A DNA stretch of 64,000 nucleotides from Ottelia alismoides (GCA_037367405.1 JAZKJV010006941.1:1364001-1428000), one strand, 5' to 3'; positions 15,240-27,330 are shown, numbered from the stretch's first letter. Numbers and translations are program-made. The notes: generated from the letters alone by a model not told the origin.

Positions 15240-15790
15240 TTTGTGTCCTAACCTTTTTGTTTCCTCCGCTCTCCACTGTGCCCAAGCCCTCCCTCGAGCT
15301 TTCTGCCTCCTAGCCCTCCGCTCCTGCCTTGGGCATCACCACTTTGAGGACCTCTTCCTGCTCCCACCGTCTGGCCGCTGTTTCCTTACCGCCTTTGGAA
15401 CCTCTCCTTGCCTGGAAAGCTATGGGAAGGTGGGAGGGCATATGGATGAGGGTTCTAGTGGTTGAGGGCAGTGCGGTAGTGACAAGACGGGTAAATGGGA
15501 CATTGCAGTATGTGATCGAGTGGAGGAGCCGGGGCAAGTGAGGTTGGGGCGAATGATTGATTGTCATTGGGGCAGGGTATTGCAATGAGCTTGTGGTGGC
15601 TAGCCTTGTGCCCACAGAGCGCCTAGTAGGAGCTGAACACCTTCCCATAAACGGGACACATGTGCGCGCTCTTTGTTGAGGAGAGCAAGGAGAGCTTGAG
15701 GCCAAGTGGCTGCAATGGGCCATGGGATGAAGGTGGAGTGCTGCTAGCTAGTTGAAGGAATAGAGAGGATGTAGGTCTACAAAGGAGGAT
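15240..15790. other. GC-rich anonymous segment
   Basis: About 550 bp much richer in GC than both flanks, with overlapping open frames on both strands (70-137 codons) and no recognisable domain. It directly adjoins the MITE-like segment at 15791-16058, so it may be sequence carried by a larger element. Function unknown. Confidence 0.3.
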
Positions 15791-16058
15791 GAAGTGGGTT
15801 GGTTTGGCTTGGAGTAACCTCTTGTGAATAGTTGATGTTTGGATGTTTAGGAGTGGTGGAATGATAGATGTGATGTGATATATATTAACTTTTTAATGAT
15901 TATAATATGTTTTGTGTTAAATTTTTATTTGAATGTAGTTAAAAATATTATAACAAAAAAATATGCAGTCCATGTAGTTAATTCTAACCCAAGAATGCAG
16001 GATACAGAATGGAGTATGCTCGGTTACCATGGGGTAACCTGTTAACTAAATGAGCCCC
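15791..16058. mobile_element. MITE remnant, same family as 33076-33490
   Basis: Matches the right half of the element at 33198-33490 almost end to end: 'gttgatgtttggatg', 'tgatgtgat', 'aatgattataatat', 'tagttaaaaatattataa' and 'ggttacc..gggtaacctg'. It ends in TGAGCCCC. A left terminus like that of the intact copy was not found. Confidence 0.55.
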
Positions 16059-16727
16059 AAAGGTTGCTCTCGATCATCTGCTAGCCACCTCACTTTTGTC
16101 TTCAAGAATCGTATAAAAATTAGAGATTAATTATTTGAAAAAGACGTTATGATATAAACCTAAAAGCTTAAAGACTTTAGGATAATTAATAAAACATATT
16201 TATTTTAATTAACTAAAAAATATTTATTTTAATTTATATTTATAAAGAAATCGATTTCAGGATACTCAATTGTTGCAAACAATAGGAGACAAGAACGTTA
16301 ATTTTTATATAGTTTCTCTAGATTACTTTTTATAAATCTAACTAACGAAGTATTTATAATTTTAATGTATATTAGACTGATAGTAGATACAAAAGTAAAG
16401 TTTGACTAGAAACAAAAACATGAAGAGCACATGAAGAGTATTTCTAGAAAAATGGAATAATAACCAAATGGCTATTGCTTGAGAATTGCAAGCATCTAAA
16501 AAAAACAAAGAAAAACCAATTTGTGATACCTTGAAACAAAATTGCCTATTTTATTAAAAATGTTTTATAAATTATATAGTAATTTTTCCACGTGCATCAA
16601 AATCATGTAGCGAAATTCAAGATAATAATAATAAAATGATATCAAATGACTAAATTATTTTGTTTTTTTTGAATGAAATGCACGGCTCCTAGGGTGAAAA
16701 CAATCGAATACATATACAAATACGATC

Positions 16728-16729
<2 letters not shown>

Positions 16730-16766
<37 letters not shown>
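16730..16766. repeat. (TA)n microsatellite
   Basis: About 18 TA repeats, 160 bp left of the Mutator-like element. Confidence 0.9.
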
Positions 16767-16770
<4 letters not shown>

Positions 16771-17144
16771 AATATATGTAAAATCACATCCTTATTCATT
16801 TTAAAAATACAAATACATATATTGATATTGACTGATATAAAAAATGTGTTACCATATTTAGGGGTGCTAATCGAATCGAATACCTTCGAATCCACGAGTA
16901 TTCCGATTTAATTCATTATAAAAGTTTGGGATTTTTACACCCATAACTCTAATTCTTCAATTACATAACCCTGCATAATCGTGAATTACATCCAGAACCC
17001 TCAATAGTTAATCCGTCTCACACCCATAACCCTCCGTTAGTTTTTCTGTTAACCCAACCATATCATTGGGTTAATTTAACCCATAATCTATCCAATTGCT
17101 TTTAAAAAATATAAAAAATAAATAAAAAACTAGTCAAATTTCCA

Positions 17145-17290
17145 GGGAGGGATGCTTGCAGGGAGGGGCATGGCTCGCATGATCGGAGGGACGCTTCCAG
17201 GGAAGGGTGGAGCTCACAGGCAGGAAGTGCTTGCAGGGGTGGGGCTCCCAAGCAGGAGGGGCGTGCAGGCGCACGGGGGGAGGGGGTGCT
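17145..17290. other. GC-rich MULE cargo, left part
   Basis: G-rich + strand with repeats of the type 'gcttgcagggagggg' and 'cttccagggaaggg'. It is separated from the right part of the cargo only by the solo LTR insertion. No domain is recognised in any frame. Confidence 0.4.
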
Positions 17291-19981
17291 TGTGACGCCC
17301 CTAGGATCTGAGTACTCGGCAAACCAATCCACGCACATACATTCCACATTCGAATATTTGACATCCACAAAAGTAGGAGAAAATAACAACATGCAAAGGA
17401 AATATTTTTTTTTGCTTCTCATTACATTCAACCTGCTCACAAGCACGTGTATTTCCATTCACCAATTCCATTACATTCCATTATCCATTTCCATGTCTAC
17501 AAAAAATACATGTAAGCATAAATATAGATGTCCACAGTTATACATTACATGCCATGTCTCTCAACAAAAATACTACAAGTGAAGAAGGATAGTAAAACTA
17601 CTACCAACAACTGACTGCAAAAAGTGTCGTGAGGCTGCACAAAAGGATGGTGCATCCAACTAGTCACTGTTGCGAACCTACGGATCCACACGTAGGTACG
17701 TTATGAGCAAAGTTGCTTAATACGATTTAAACAACTATATAATAACAAGCAACATATAATTTAAATGTGTGCAAAAGAGAAAGGAATTAGATAACTGATC
17801 TCACAAGAATTACATTTCTTTCTTTTTTATTAGATATGGATATGAGTAATCAAGCTTCGTGGATATGACTAAGTTCTCAACTCGCCATTCATCGCGACAA
17901 CCCAATCCTCTTTATGCACAGGAGACTGATATCCCATTCCCAACTTCATTAACCCAATTTCCTGGAACTCCCCTCTTAGCGCTACCACTCGGAATACCGG
18001 CCAATGTGGCCTACATTGGCCCGTACACGAGTGTTAACTCTAAGTGACAAGCGAAACACTAGCCGACCAACCACGACTACTTGGCCCGCGCTCGAGCACC
18101 GGGCTAAAGCACGCAAGTGTCGAGGCCAACACCGTCAGATCAGCACCTCGGTGTACCAAGCAACATGTCCCCCAACCATTGCAGCTACAATATCAGTTGG
18201 GATCACGGTCATTTAGGCTTCTACCCGAGGCCCTAAGGGTGTATGCCCCTTCCTTGGCAACAACTACTCCACTACCCACATGTCACCTAAGATTAGAACT
18301 TTGCGGCATAGACAAGAACCCTGCGGAAAGGGACTCCGTTGAGTACAAAGACCATTGCTCGTGAATCTAACAATTATCTAATATTGTACAATTATTAATG
18401 TATGCTCCTTGCTTTTTATTGGATATTTCAATATTAACCAACGGAATATAGATCCCAACTCTCAAGATATGCAAGCAATTTAGGTTAGGAATATGAATAT
18501 TGTAAACTTGGGTTGGGCATCATTTCCCAACTGCTCAGCCCTGGGAAGAATCCTGGAGTTGATGTCAAACTGAAGGCCTAATTATTAGCTCTAATATCTA
18601 ATAATTAGTAGTGAATTCTTCCAATGCTTGCTAATAAATAGGTGAATGTGACTCAATTGCTTCACCAATATATACGGAGGAAGAGGAATTGGTAAAGGCA
18701 AAAAGGAGGTATTGTTTCTCAGGCTAACCAGATTGAGGATCTCAAGTTGCTTCTTGCTAAGTGGGATGGAGAGATCGTGGACCTTCAATTTGCACTATTC
18801 CAGAAGGAGAGGGATCTGAATGCATCAAGAAATGGTTGTCATTGAGAATAGAAGCTGTGGAGAGAATGACAATAGAAGTTCCAAAGTCCAGATCAAGTTC
18901 TGTATTGAAGCGAATGAGATTATGGAGTCACAGAAGGCTGAAATTTGAGAACTTCAGATCAAGGTCGGATTAAGCAAGAGAATTTGGCCAAATTCATTCA
19001 TGCCAGAAAACATGAACAAGAAATGCTAAGAGCTGCTGTATGGAGTTGTCCAATTAACTCCTTACATTGCCTCGTTGTTAAGAAACGACCACCCAAAAGA
19101 AAGTCAAAATCCAAAGTGGTGTCCCATCGATTCTAAAGAAATCTGAAGGCTCTATAGATAATTAGAATCATGCATGTTTCATCGATTGGGATTAAGTGGT
19201 GCCACATGAGAGTATAGAAGAATAGGTTAAAACCACATTACGTTGTTTGCTTGATGAAGTCCATGATCGCCAAAGGGATTTACAGTCGCATTCTAATGGT
19301 TGTACTGCAAACAGTTAGAGAACTAAAGTATCTAACAACAATCCAATTCCTCGGATGTCAGTATAATCAATTGAACCTATTCCCATTCTACTCACACATA
19401 CGAACATGATCTACGCATACATTAAACATAACATGACCTAAATAACCTTTGAAAAATCTCTTATGAGCAGATTATATAGTTAGCAGAGATCAAATGAATC
19501 ATCACTAAAATCTCTATGGCTCTAGAGAATGTTCAAGCGTGTAAAGTCGCGTGGAAACCGCAGCAAGGAGGGAAAGGGACCTCGTACCTTCTCTACGCGA
19601 GCACGGCTTCGGGGCGTCGATTCAAGGCACTCCGGCGAGCTCCGGTGAAGTTTGGTGAAGGAGATGGAAGATGAATGGGGCTGGAGGTCGAAGGGAGAAG
19701 AGGTTGGGCGATTTGGGCGAGGTTCAAGAAGGGGGGAAGGCGGAATATAGGGGTCCAACCCGGATTTGGATCCGGGTCCGGATCCATATATAGCCTGGAC
19801 CTCCTCTCGCTAAAATGACCATAACTCGAACTCCCGAAGTCGGATTTTAGCATTCTTGGACTCGTTGGAAAGCTATCGATGAGCCCTACGCAATGGACTA
19901 CTCAAATAAATTTTTTAGATGCTGAAATAAAAGCATATTTGCAATTAAGCCAAGATCCATCTGTATTTTGCATTTAAGTCA
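17291..19981 (+). mobile_element. Solo LTR, Tekay/Del-like Ty3/gypsy
   Basis: Starts TGTGACGCCCCTAGGATC, the usual opening of Tekay/Del-type LTRs. It contains the 'ccggccaatgtggcctac' type block near 18000 and the 'accataactcgaactcccg' block near 19820 that mark such LTRs, and ends 'gcatttaagtca'. Flanking 5-mers are gtgct (17286-17290) and ctgct (19982-19986), one mismatch. At 2.69 kb it is long because 18430-19350 looks like extra inserted sequence. No internal region is attached. Confidence 0.65.
18690..19135 (+). pseudogene. Degenerate coiled-coil coding fragment
   Basis: Broken reading frames give polar, heptad-like stretches, for example QANQIEDLKLLLAKWDGEI, followed by LQFALFQKERDLNASR. 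After stops come NLAKFIHARKHEQEMLR and a basic tail, KKRPPKRKSKSK. The composition is that of a retroelement gag or a cellular coiled-coil protein. I cannot decide which, and the region holds several stops. It lies inside the solo LTR, so it is probably a separate nested insertion. Confidence 0.3.
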
Positions 19982-20560
19982 CTGCTCGGGTTTTGGGGTT
20001 TCACTGTGCCCTTCAAGGCAGGAGGCGGCGACCACGGGCTGCAGGGAGGGGCGCTTCCAGAGAGGCGGGACTCGCAGACGTGGGGCTTCCCAGGAAGGGG
20101 AGGTCGGGGCTTCGTTCGTTCTGCAGGGGGGGCTCGTAAGTGGCGTAGAGGGTAGGCGGGGGTGGGTCGGGGGAGGAACGACCGAGAGTCGGAGGAGGAG
20201 TGGGCGTGGGAGGAAGGGCCGGGGCTCGGGAGAGGAAGGGTAGGCGGGGGGTCGGGGGTCGTCGGGGCTTCGTTTCGCTGGGCTGGAGGGTGTGCGGGGG
20301 TCGGGGGAGGGTGGGCGGATGGTCAGGGGAGATCGGGTCTCTACCTGGGTTGGAGGGTGGGCGGAGGGTCGGGGGAGCTCGGGTCTCTATCGGGGCTGCA
20401 CGGAATCGGCGAAGGCAGGGGGTTGGCAGGGAGGAGGTGGTGGTCGACGGGGAGGAGGGGGGATGAGGAGGTGGTCGACGGGGAGGGGGAGGAGGTGGCT
20501 ATCGAGGAGGAGGAGAAGGTGGTGGTGGTGGAGGGGGAGGAGGTAGGAGGGTGAGTGTAC
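19982..20560. other. GC-rich MULE cargo, right part
   Basis: Strongly G-rich + strand. It holds near-repeats of 'gggcttc', 'ggtcggggga' and 'ggtggtcgacggggagga', the last twice near 20440 and 20470. Open frames of 84-130 codons exist in all + frames as a composition effect. Many G-runs could form quadruplexes. No gene is identified. Confidence 0.4.
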
Positions 20561-20777
20561 TCTTTTGTAAATAATAGAACTTAAATAGTAGAAAATATAA
20601 AATGTTTGACGGATACCGTAATATTTAACGGAATATTGGATGGAAGTTAACTCGGGGGGTTATGGGTGTAAGAGTTAAGATTATTGAGGGTTCTGGATGT
20701 AAATCACGATTATGCAGGGTTATGATTGTAAATGAAGAATTACTCAAGGTTATGGGTGTAAAAATCCCTAAAAGTTT

Positions 20778-22087
20778 CTATTTATAACTCCAGTCGAATT
20801 TCAAACGAATTTACTAACTTAAATTCAGATTCAATTCATTTTTAGTTTCGAATATTCAAATTCGATTCATTCTATTTCGAATTTGAAATGTTAATTGATG
20901 TTTTAGAAGTTATATAAATAATATTATAAGAAGAAAAATATAATATTTTATTGTATAATTCAAATTTTGAAAGTATATTTATGATAACTTGAAAAACTAT
21001 AAAATCAAGGAAAATATCAAACCAATACAATAAAGTGGATAAAAGCACCTAATTTTTACAATTATTATATGTCTTATAATCTAAGTATACTCTTTTTCTA
21101 TGATGAAGAAGTGTATAAATACAATATAATTATATGAGTTTATCAAAGATATAGAATATCATTGACGAAAAAGCTGAACACATTATAATTACCATTGCAT
21201 GTTAAGGCAATGCAAGATCAAACTTATATATAAAGTTGGTACAAATTAATATTATTATTTGAAATAATGAGAATAATAAAAAATAATGTAGCAAGATAAA
21301 ACCTCTTCATTAAGCGCAAGGATCTTCAATATCAAAAAACTAAACCATAAAAATTAACCGTACGAATTTTTGATGTACAAAGGAACAACTTACATTATGG
21401 TGAAAAGAACTTGTATATTACTCAAGTGATGATAAATATCACCTTGACAATGATAATCATAATGTATTGCCATGTAAGGAAAATCAAAACAACAAAAAAG
21501 CATAGAAGATATATCTTGATAAATTTCAAATCATGACAAATGTTAAGGAGGAATGCATAGTAACAAAACCATCATTTTCACGTGCTAGGAGAAAGGCCAC
21601 CATAATCTACGTATGTTTTTAGGATCTTTGTTAGATAATGGAAGGGAGAATGGAAAAGACAGTGTAAGGAATGCGAGAACATGAAAATAAATGTGTGGGT
21701 GGGGATTTAGAATAACAAACTTAAACATTTGATCTTTTCTATTAGATTTTATGACTAATATTTTTTTACTCTTTTTTATATTTAATATTTAGTCTTTAAC
21801 TAATAAGATTATACATACATATATACATATTAAATTGGGTATGACTTAGAGTTCTTTGTATCATTTTAATGACTCAAAATTTCAGAATAGCATACTAAGA
21901 TTGATTATTGTACTAGAATAGCATACTAAGATTGATTATTGTACTTACACTTAACTCATACATAAGCTACTGTCACTAGGCTAAATAATAAGTAAAGATA
22001 AGAACTTAGATGTCTTGTGTAACCGATGCATGAAGGCTCCATATTTCTAACTCATAACATATTTTGCAGTCAAACCACTTGAACTTA
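20778..22087. other. AT-rich interval without genes
   Basis: Begins with the right flank of the repeat that hosts the MULE (many 'ttcgaat' motifs to about 20890). A 31-bp unit, agaatagcatactaagattg plus 11 bases, occurs twice head to tail at 21884-21945. Nothing else recognised. Confidence 0.5.
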
Positions 22088-22095
22088 GTTATAAA

Positions 22096-22639
22096 TAGGG
22101 TGGAGCATTGGTTCGGCCCGGCCCGGACCCAACCCGCAAAAGCCCGGGCCCAGCCTGAACCTGATATACAAATGAGCCGAGCCCGGGCCCTTATTTTTCA
22201 AAAATATTATGCTCGGGTCGGGCTGGACCCGAACCTGAAGTACAAATGGGCCGGGCCCGGGCCCTCATATTTCAAAATATCATATTAGAACTAAATTATG
22301 GGACACAGATTTATAGTCGCAATACATCCAATATTTCCTCTATCCATCAATACTAATATTATATAGTAACAATACATCCAATATTCATGTGTTATGGATG
22401 AATTATATCCATAACAATAAATTGGAATCAAAGCGCAACTTCATATAATCAAAATAAGTGCGGGTTGAGCCCGACCCTAGCCCGAACCCGGGCCTGATCC
22501 CGCGGACCTTGGGCCGAGCTCGGGTCCTCAGTTTGCTGAAAAAAGCGGGCCTCGACCCGGCCCAAGGCCCACGGAAAATTGATGGGCTCAGGACGAGCTT
22601 TCCCGAGTTGGGTCGGGTCGAGCCCAATGCTCCACCCTA
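22096..22639. mobile_element. hAT-type foldback MITE, 544 bp
   Basis: Terminal inverted repeats TAGGGTGGAGCATTGG (left) and its complement (right) are flanked by a perfect 8-bp duplication GTTATAAA (22088-22095 and 22640-22647), the hAT length. Subterminal regions are packed with GGCCCG and CGGGCC words (about 22115-22265 and 22460-22620) in mirror arrangement. The middle is AT-rich. No transposase. Confidence 0.85.
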
Positions 22640-22647
22640 GTTATAAA

Positions 22648-23860
22648 GAGGAAATGAAAGAGATTGGGTCTCATTAATGGATCTAATGTTGCATATACAT
22701 GTCACGTATTGACAGGTCACGTCGGTGTAGCGTGGGAGTATGAAAATCATAGCGGTGAACGCTGGATATGATAAATCATATCAATGGAGTATAAATATGA
22801 TTATAAGTTTAAAATTAACCAGTTAATAATTGTAGTAAGTTGATTTGAGAGTATCTTTAGTTGCTTTCACATGTTATGCTTAGTAATATAATGCAAATGC
22901 TAAATCTTTCAATATAAATTAGACATAGTAGCTTTTTATATACATATTCATATACTCTTTTCTGCATCTATTTACTTACTAATGAATTCGAATAAATGCA
23001 TATCAACCTTTTGATGTAACCATGCTATAATTCCTTGCACAAGAATATTCATAAAAGATCCTAATCTACCCAAAGTGGTTGTTACATGCATGTATGTAAA
23101 TATGTATGTATTATATGCATATACATGTATGTACTATGTATATGTATAAATACATGGATACACACACCCATGTATGCACATAAATATCGAATTGAATCGA
23201 ATTATTATCGAACAAATTTAGGCAAATTCATAAGTTATTTGTAATCGAATTATTATCGAATTGAATCGTTACTAAATTTAGCTCGATCTAATTTTGATAT
23301 TTTTTTGCAATACCATATTTAAATAATATCCAAATTTATGCTGGACGATTTTACGTGAGACAGATGTTTGTATCCTCACATGATTTTTTGTACAATATAT
23401 GATTCCTTTTGTAATGATTGTATGTTTTTTTGTAGAATCTGTGGTTGATTCAAAATTCATAAGTTATTTGTAAAATTTATATGGTTCTTTGTAAAATACA
23501 ATTCATATTAACAATTAATGCATGCTTATTTGTAACGAATATATGGTTTTTTGTAGAATAAATTTTATATTGTTCTTTGTAAAAATGCAATAGACATTCA
23601 CGTTAAATCGTTAAGTAAAATACAAACTATATATGTATAATACTCATCCACAATGTATAACGTACATCCAAAATGTGTAATACACCTCAAATATACAAGA
23701 TGTAAAAAAATTATAATTGTCATTTGCAACAAATTGTTATGTAAAAATACATATCAGATATGTATAATAACCTTCAAAATTATATAATATGCATCGATAT
23801 TGTATAATACATAGTGACAAATGTATTTCTATATAACAATTCTGTGTTGCACACTTCCGC
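22648..23860. other. AT-rich interval with short repeated words
   Basis: Holds an ATGTATAC-type microsatellite near 23085-23160. A stretch at 23300-23600 repeats a word like 'tttttgta' about every 40-60 bp, and 23620-23820 repeats 'tgtataata'. The clustered motifs look like transposon subterminal repeats, but no ends were found. No gene seen. Confidence 0.4.
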
Positions 23861-23894
23861 CTTATCGATGACGTCGCAAATGACATCGTGAACC

Positions 23895-24180
23895 GCTCTA
23901 TGTCGATGTTGAAGACCGAGATGAAGGGACGAAAAACTTAATGTCAACCATGCGTAGTTGTCCATGTGAGGACGAAGATAACACCATGTCGACGTTGAAG
24001 ACGGAGATGAAGGGGACGAGGAACCTCATGCCGACCATGTCAACGGTGAAGATGGAGACGAAGATGGCGAAAAGGATGACAAAGCATGTGAAGATGACGG
24101 AGACGAGGCCTGTGATGTGCGCACGGCAAAAACAAGCGACGACAGAGACAAGCGACGAGTGACAACAGAGATGGAGACGA
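23895..24180 (+). repeat. Degenerate GA-rich minisatellite, acidic in one frame
   Basis: The unit 'atgtcgacgttgaagacgga' recurs near 23900 and 23985, followed by 'gaagatggagacgaagatgg' near 24048. One frame without an ATG encodes Asp/Glu/Gly repeats (EDGDEDGEKDD), another a Met/Lys/Thr-rich peptide. A repeat with incidental open frames is likelier than a gene. Confidence 0.4.
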
Positions 24181-24492
24181 GCGACGATCGACGTCCTCCT
24201 CTTCCTCCCGTTTTCTGTGCATGTGAGATTATGAAATGAATGGAAAGATGAGAGAGATTAATGTGATATTTTAGATGTGCATGTAAGATTTTTGGAAAGA
24301 TTAGGAGAGAGATTAATGAGGAGATAAATTAGGTTGTTACATAGTACATTTAGATAATGAACAATGACCAAAATGAATTTTTGGTTAATTAAATAATAAT
24401 TTTAATATACCTTTAGTAGCAACCGACGAATTGAATATGGATGCATGGGATCGTTAGCCTTCCTTAAGGATGGAAGGATCATGTCCCATTTG

Positions 24493-24493
<1 letters not shown>

Positions 24494-24546
<53 letters not shown>
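24494..24546. repeat. (AT)n microsatellite, left border of TIR element
   Basis: About 26 AT repeats ending exactly where the inverted-repeat element starts at 24547. Confidence 0.9.
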
Positions 24547-24549
<3 letters not shown>

Positions 24550-25954
24550 TTATCCAATGAGCTCTTTGCTCATTTGAGTTTTGGTGAGCACCAATTGTAA
24601 GCTCTCCACGTGTATTTCCATTTGAAAGGTTGCCTATTTCGAAGGAGCACGATTTTGGAAGGATATTAATATGTTTAAGCCTTTTATATTTCCAATTATA
24701 TCGAGTCATTAAAAAAAGGAAGACAATTTTGGAAAGATAAATTCAAATCCTTAATTTCGTGCTGAAGAAATAGTCATTGTACATTTTACCAGTAATATAC
24801 ATATTGTACATAAGTAATTATGTGTTGCGAGATCAGTAGTACCGAAACAATTGTCAGTAATTTACATCTGTAATATTACATTGTATAGAGTTCAGTAATT
24901 CATTCATGTTATCAAGTAATACATATTTAGTTCTCAAGTAATTATTGTTGTGAGATCAGTAATTAAGTATGTAAATTACTAATGTCTATATAATAAGTAC
25001 TATTTACAAATACCTATTTTATTGAACTCATTTTGATTTTTATTAATTTTATAATTACTTAATACTTTGAGTGTTACAAACACACATTTTATTTATTTAT
25101 ATAACATTTTTAATTACTTATAATGTATCGAGTGTTACTGATAACAATACATAAGTTACTGATCACGTGATTTTTTAATAATTATTCCATATTACGATGT
25201 TATACGAAGAATTACTGAACATTCGTGTCTATATTACTAAGTCATTGTGATTAGTTACTGAAATTATGGGTACACATCAATATATTCATTTGATAACTGT
25301 ATTTGTTATTACCTCTTGTATTAGTTACGTAATGATTGGTTCTTAACAATCATTACTAACTCAGTAATTTTCAAAGTAATGCATGAAAAGTAATAACTAT
25401 TTACTGTAACTTTCTATTATATTAAATCAAAATGCATTTGAGAAAAAATCAATTAGATCTAGAGACCGTGGATCAAAACAGATAAAAATAGATATTATGA
25501 ATACAACTTTATCATATCTCTATAAACTTTCTTGAATAAAAATTGCTTATGATCGAAAAATATGCAGCATTCATGAAATAAATATTGAACTCATCGTCTC
25601 AATCTTTTTATCCCTAAACACTATTGATAGACATGGAGAAATTATTAACAACAAAATTATAATAGAAATAAATGATTAGATCCTGAAAACAAATAACATA
25701 CCTCCACCTTGCGTAGGAACGGAAGAATCGTCTTGCATTGGAATGAAACTATAAATTTTGCCAATTTAATACAACCTTCCACTTCAAGAAATTTAGATTT
25801 ATGTTTAGAAATATTTTAAATTCCGAATTTATTTTATTTTATTTTCATTATAATCGATTCCTAATTTTTTTGGGATTGAATTTTATGGATGGACATCTGC
25901 AACTAGATGTTCACCATGACTCAAATGGGCATAGGACCCATTGGATAAATTCCC
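24547..25954. mobile_element. TIR element bordered by TA repeats, 1408 bp
   Basis: The left end GGCTTATCCAATGAGCTC and right end (as complement) GGGAATTTATCCAATGGGTC are imperfect inverted repeats continuing through 'catttgagttttggtgagc'. It abuts (AT)n on the left and 'tatata' plus a TG-rich microsatellite on the right. The interior is full of AGTAAT/ATTACT words and has no transposase frame. The left 350 bp matches the right end of the element at 30017-32206 in reverse orientation, so both belong to one family. Confidence 0.65.
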
Positions 25955-26164
25955 TATATATGTATGCGCATGTGTGTGTGCGTGTATATAAAACAAATAG
26001 GATACCATATCGGATACGAATATATTCATATTCGTTTTCATCCTAAAGACCAATTCCAAGGTAAAGAAGGATGAAAGACGTGAGTAGGGTGTTCTTGAGC
26101 AACAAGTCAATCCTGACTATCTATTGGATTAGATACACATCGTACCGTGGTACTACAGAGGTCT

Positions 26165-26330
26165 ATTGTAAATCAAGAGCAAGCTAGAGCCACTCGATCA
26201 AGAAACCCGGATTTCGTGTGAACCGCTCGATCTTGATCAAGCGGTTCACACGTTAAAGACTCAGAAAAACCCAATTTCATGTGAACCGCTCGAGCTTGAT
26301 TAAGCGGCTCTAGCTTGCTCTTGGTTTACA
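26165..26330. repeat. Foldback sequence
   Basis: 'aatcaagagcaagctagagc' at 26171-26190 pairs with the complementary stretch near 26300-26325. Inside it is a perfect hairpin at 26215-26252 (arms CGTGTGAACCGCT and AGCGGTTCACACG). A second copy of 'gtgaaccgctcgagcttgat' follows at 26281. It resembles a small foldback element without a clear target duplication. Confidence 0.5.
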
Positions 26331-26404
26331 AGAGAACTTTGCAGTTCTGTAGAGGATCTCTCTTGGTTTACAAGAGAACTTTGCAGTTCTGTAGAAGATC
26401 TCTC
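26321..26404. repeat. 42-bp tandem duplication
   Basis: 'ttggtttacaagagaacttt' and the following 22 bp occur at 26321-26362 and again at 26363-26404, with one or two differences. Confidence 0.8.
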
Positions 26405-27330
26405 TCCATCTCGTTCCTCTTCGCCTTCGCCTTCCCTTCGCCCCAAGCACCACTTCTTCCAAATCATGATATCCGCTCTCCCATCTCCGCTGTCCGTTCC
26501 ATCAAATCAGGACCCCTAGAGCGTGTATTTTTGCTCGTTGACTAACTTCTTATTTGGACAGCGCCAGGAGGAAGGAAACTGTTGCATCTTGTTCTGATGG
26601 ATCTTCACTTAACAGTATCCTGGTGCCAATTAATTTATCCTGCAAACATTTGATTTCCATCTTACTTTTGCAGTTACTGTCAAAATACATACTGATTTGG
26701 TATTATTTTTCTTAAAAATTAAAGCTTACTGATGTTGGAACTTGGAATATTGCATCACAGAAACAGAGAGGGGGGGCTCTCCACCACCTTCATCTGAAAT
26801 AGAAAATAAGGATTGGGTTGTACGCGGTGATTCGAGTTTCTCCTTCGTCATCACTATCTGAATACATTTCGGGCACTTATTTGAACTGATCTGAGATTCA
26901 ATCTTTCTCAAAGCTCAACAGATCACACTGTCAATCATCAGCACTACCCATCAGCATAATCAAACCACACACTGCTTGCAACAGATCACATCCCAATCTA
27001 TGTCACAAACCGAACACCAGAGAAACCACAGGCGATCTCAAAGACTCAAACAAAGAAAATTTTCAGAGCTTCAAAGTCAACCCGAAGTCTATGGTAAAAC
27101 CCAGCAACGAAAATCCTTGAAAAGAAATATGGCTCATGTCAGTTTCCCCATCTTTGGTCAGTGATAATGAATCGCGATAAGCCGGAAAGAACCCATGGCA
27201 AATCGCCAACAATATCCCCTCACCCGCCCCAAAAAATCACATGAAGGCCAACGCTATCTGCATGATGCATAGAAAAACCCAACAAAGCATCGTATTGTTC
27301 CACGAGAAGAAGGGAATCATATACCAAATT
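26405..27330. other. ERF 3' flank, with possible exon remnant
   Basis: 26405-26620 is C/T-rich on the + strand, then has a possible acceptor 'ttatttggacag' before 'cgccaggaggaag' (26561). This could be an exon fragment, but no protein is recognisable. 26730-27330 is the downstream side of the minus-strand ERF gene and should hold its 3' UTR. Confidence 0.3.

Larger units (their letters stand above)
16928..20768. mobile_element. Mutator-like element (MULE) with nested solo LTR
   Basis: Termini are inverted repeats of more than 100 bp: GGGATTTTTACACCCATAAC at the left, and its complement ending GTGTAAAAATCCC at the right. The match continues through 'cctgcataatcgtgaattac' to about 17040 and 20600. 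A perfect 9-bp duplication, TAAAAGTTT, flanks it (16919-16927 and 20769-20777); 9 bp is diagnostic of Mutator. No transposase is present. Without the inserted LTR (17291-19981) it is about 1.15 kb, so non-autonomous. Its interior is strongly GC-rich, as in Pack-MULEs carrying gene fragments. It sits inside an older repeat starting 'aggggtgctaatcgaatcg' at 16859 that resumes at 20778. Confidence 0.85.

Noticed and set aside
20162..20554. Overlapping Gly/Arg-rich open frames
   Set aside because: All three + frames are open because the region is G-rich; no start context, splice pattern or motif.
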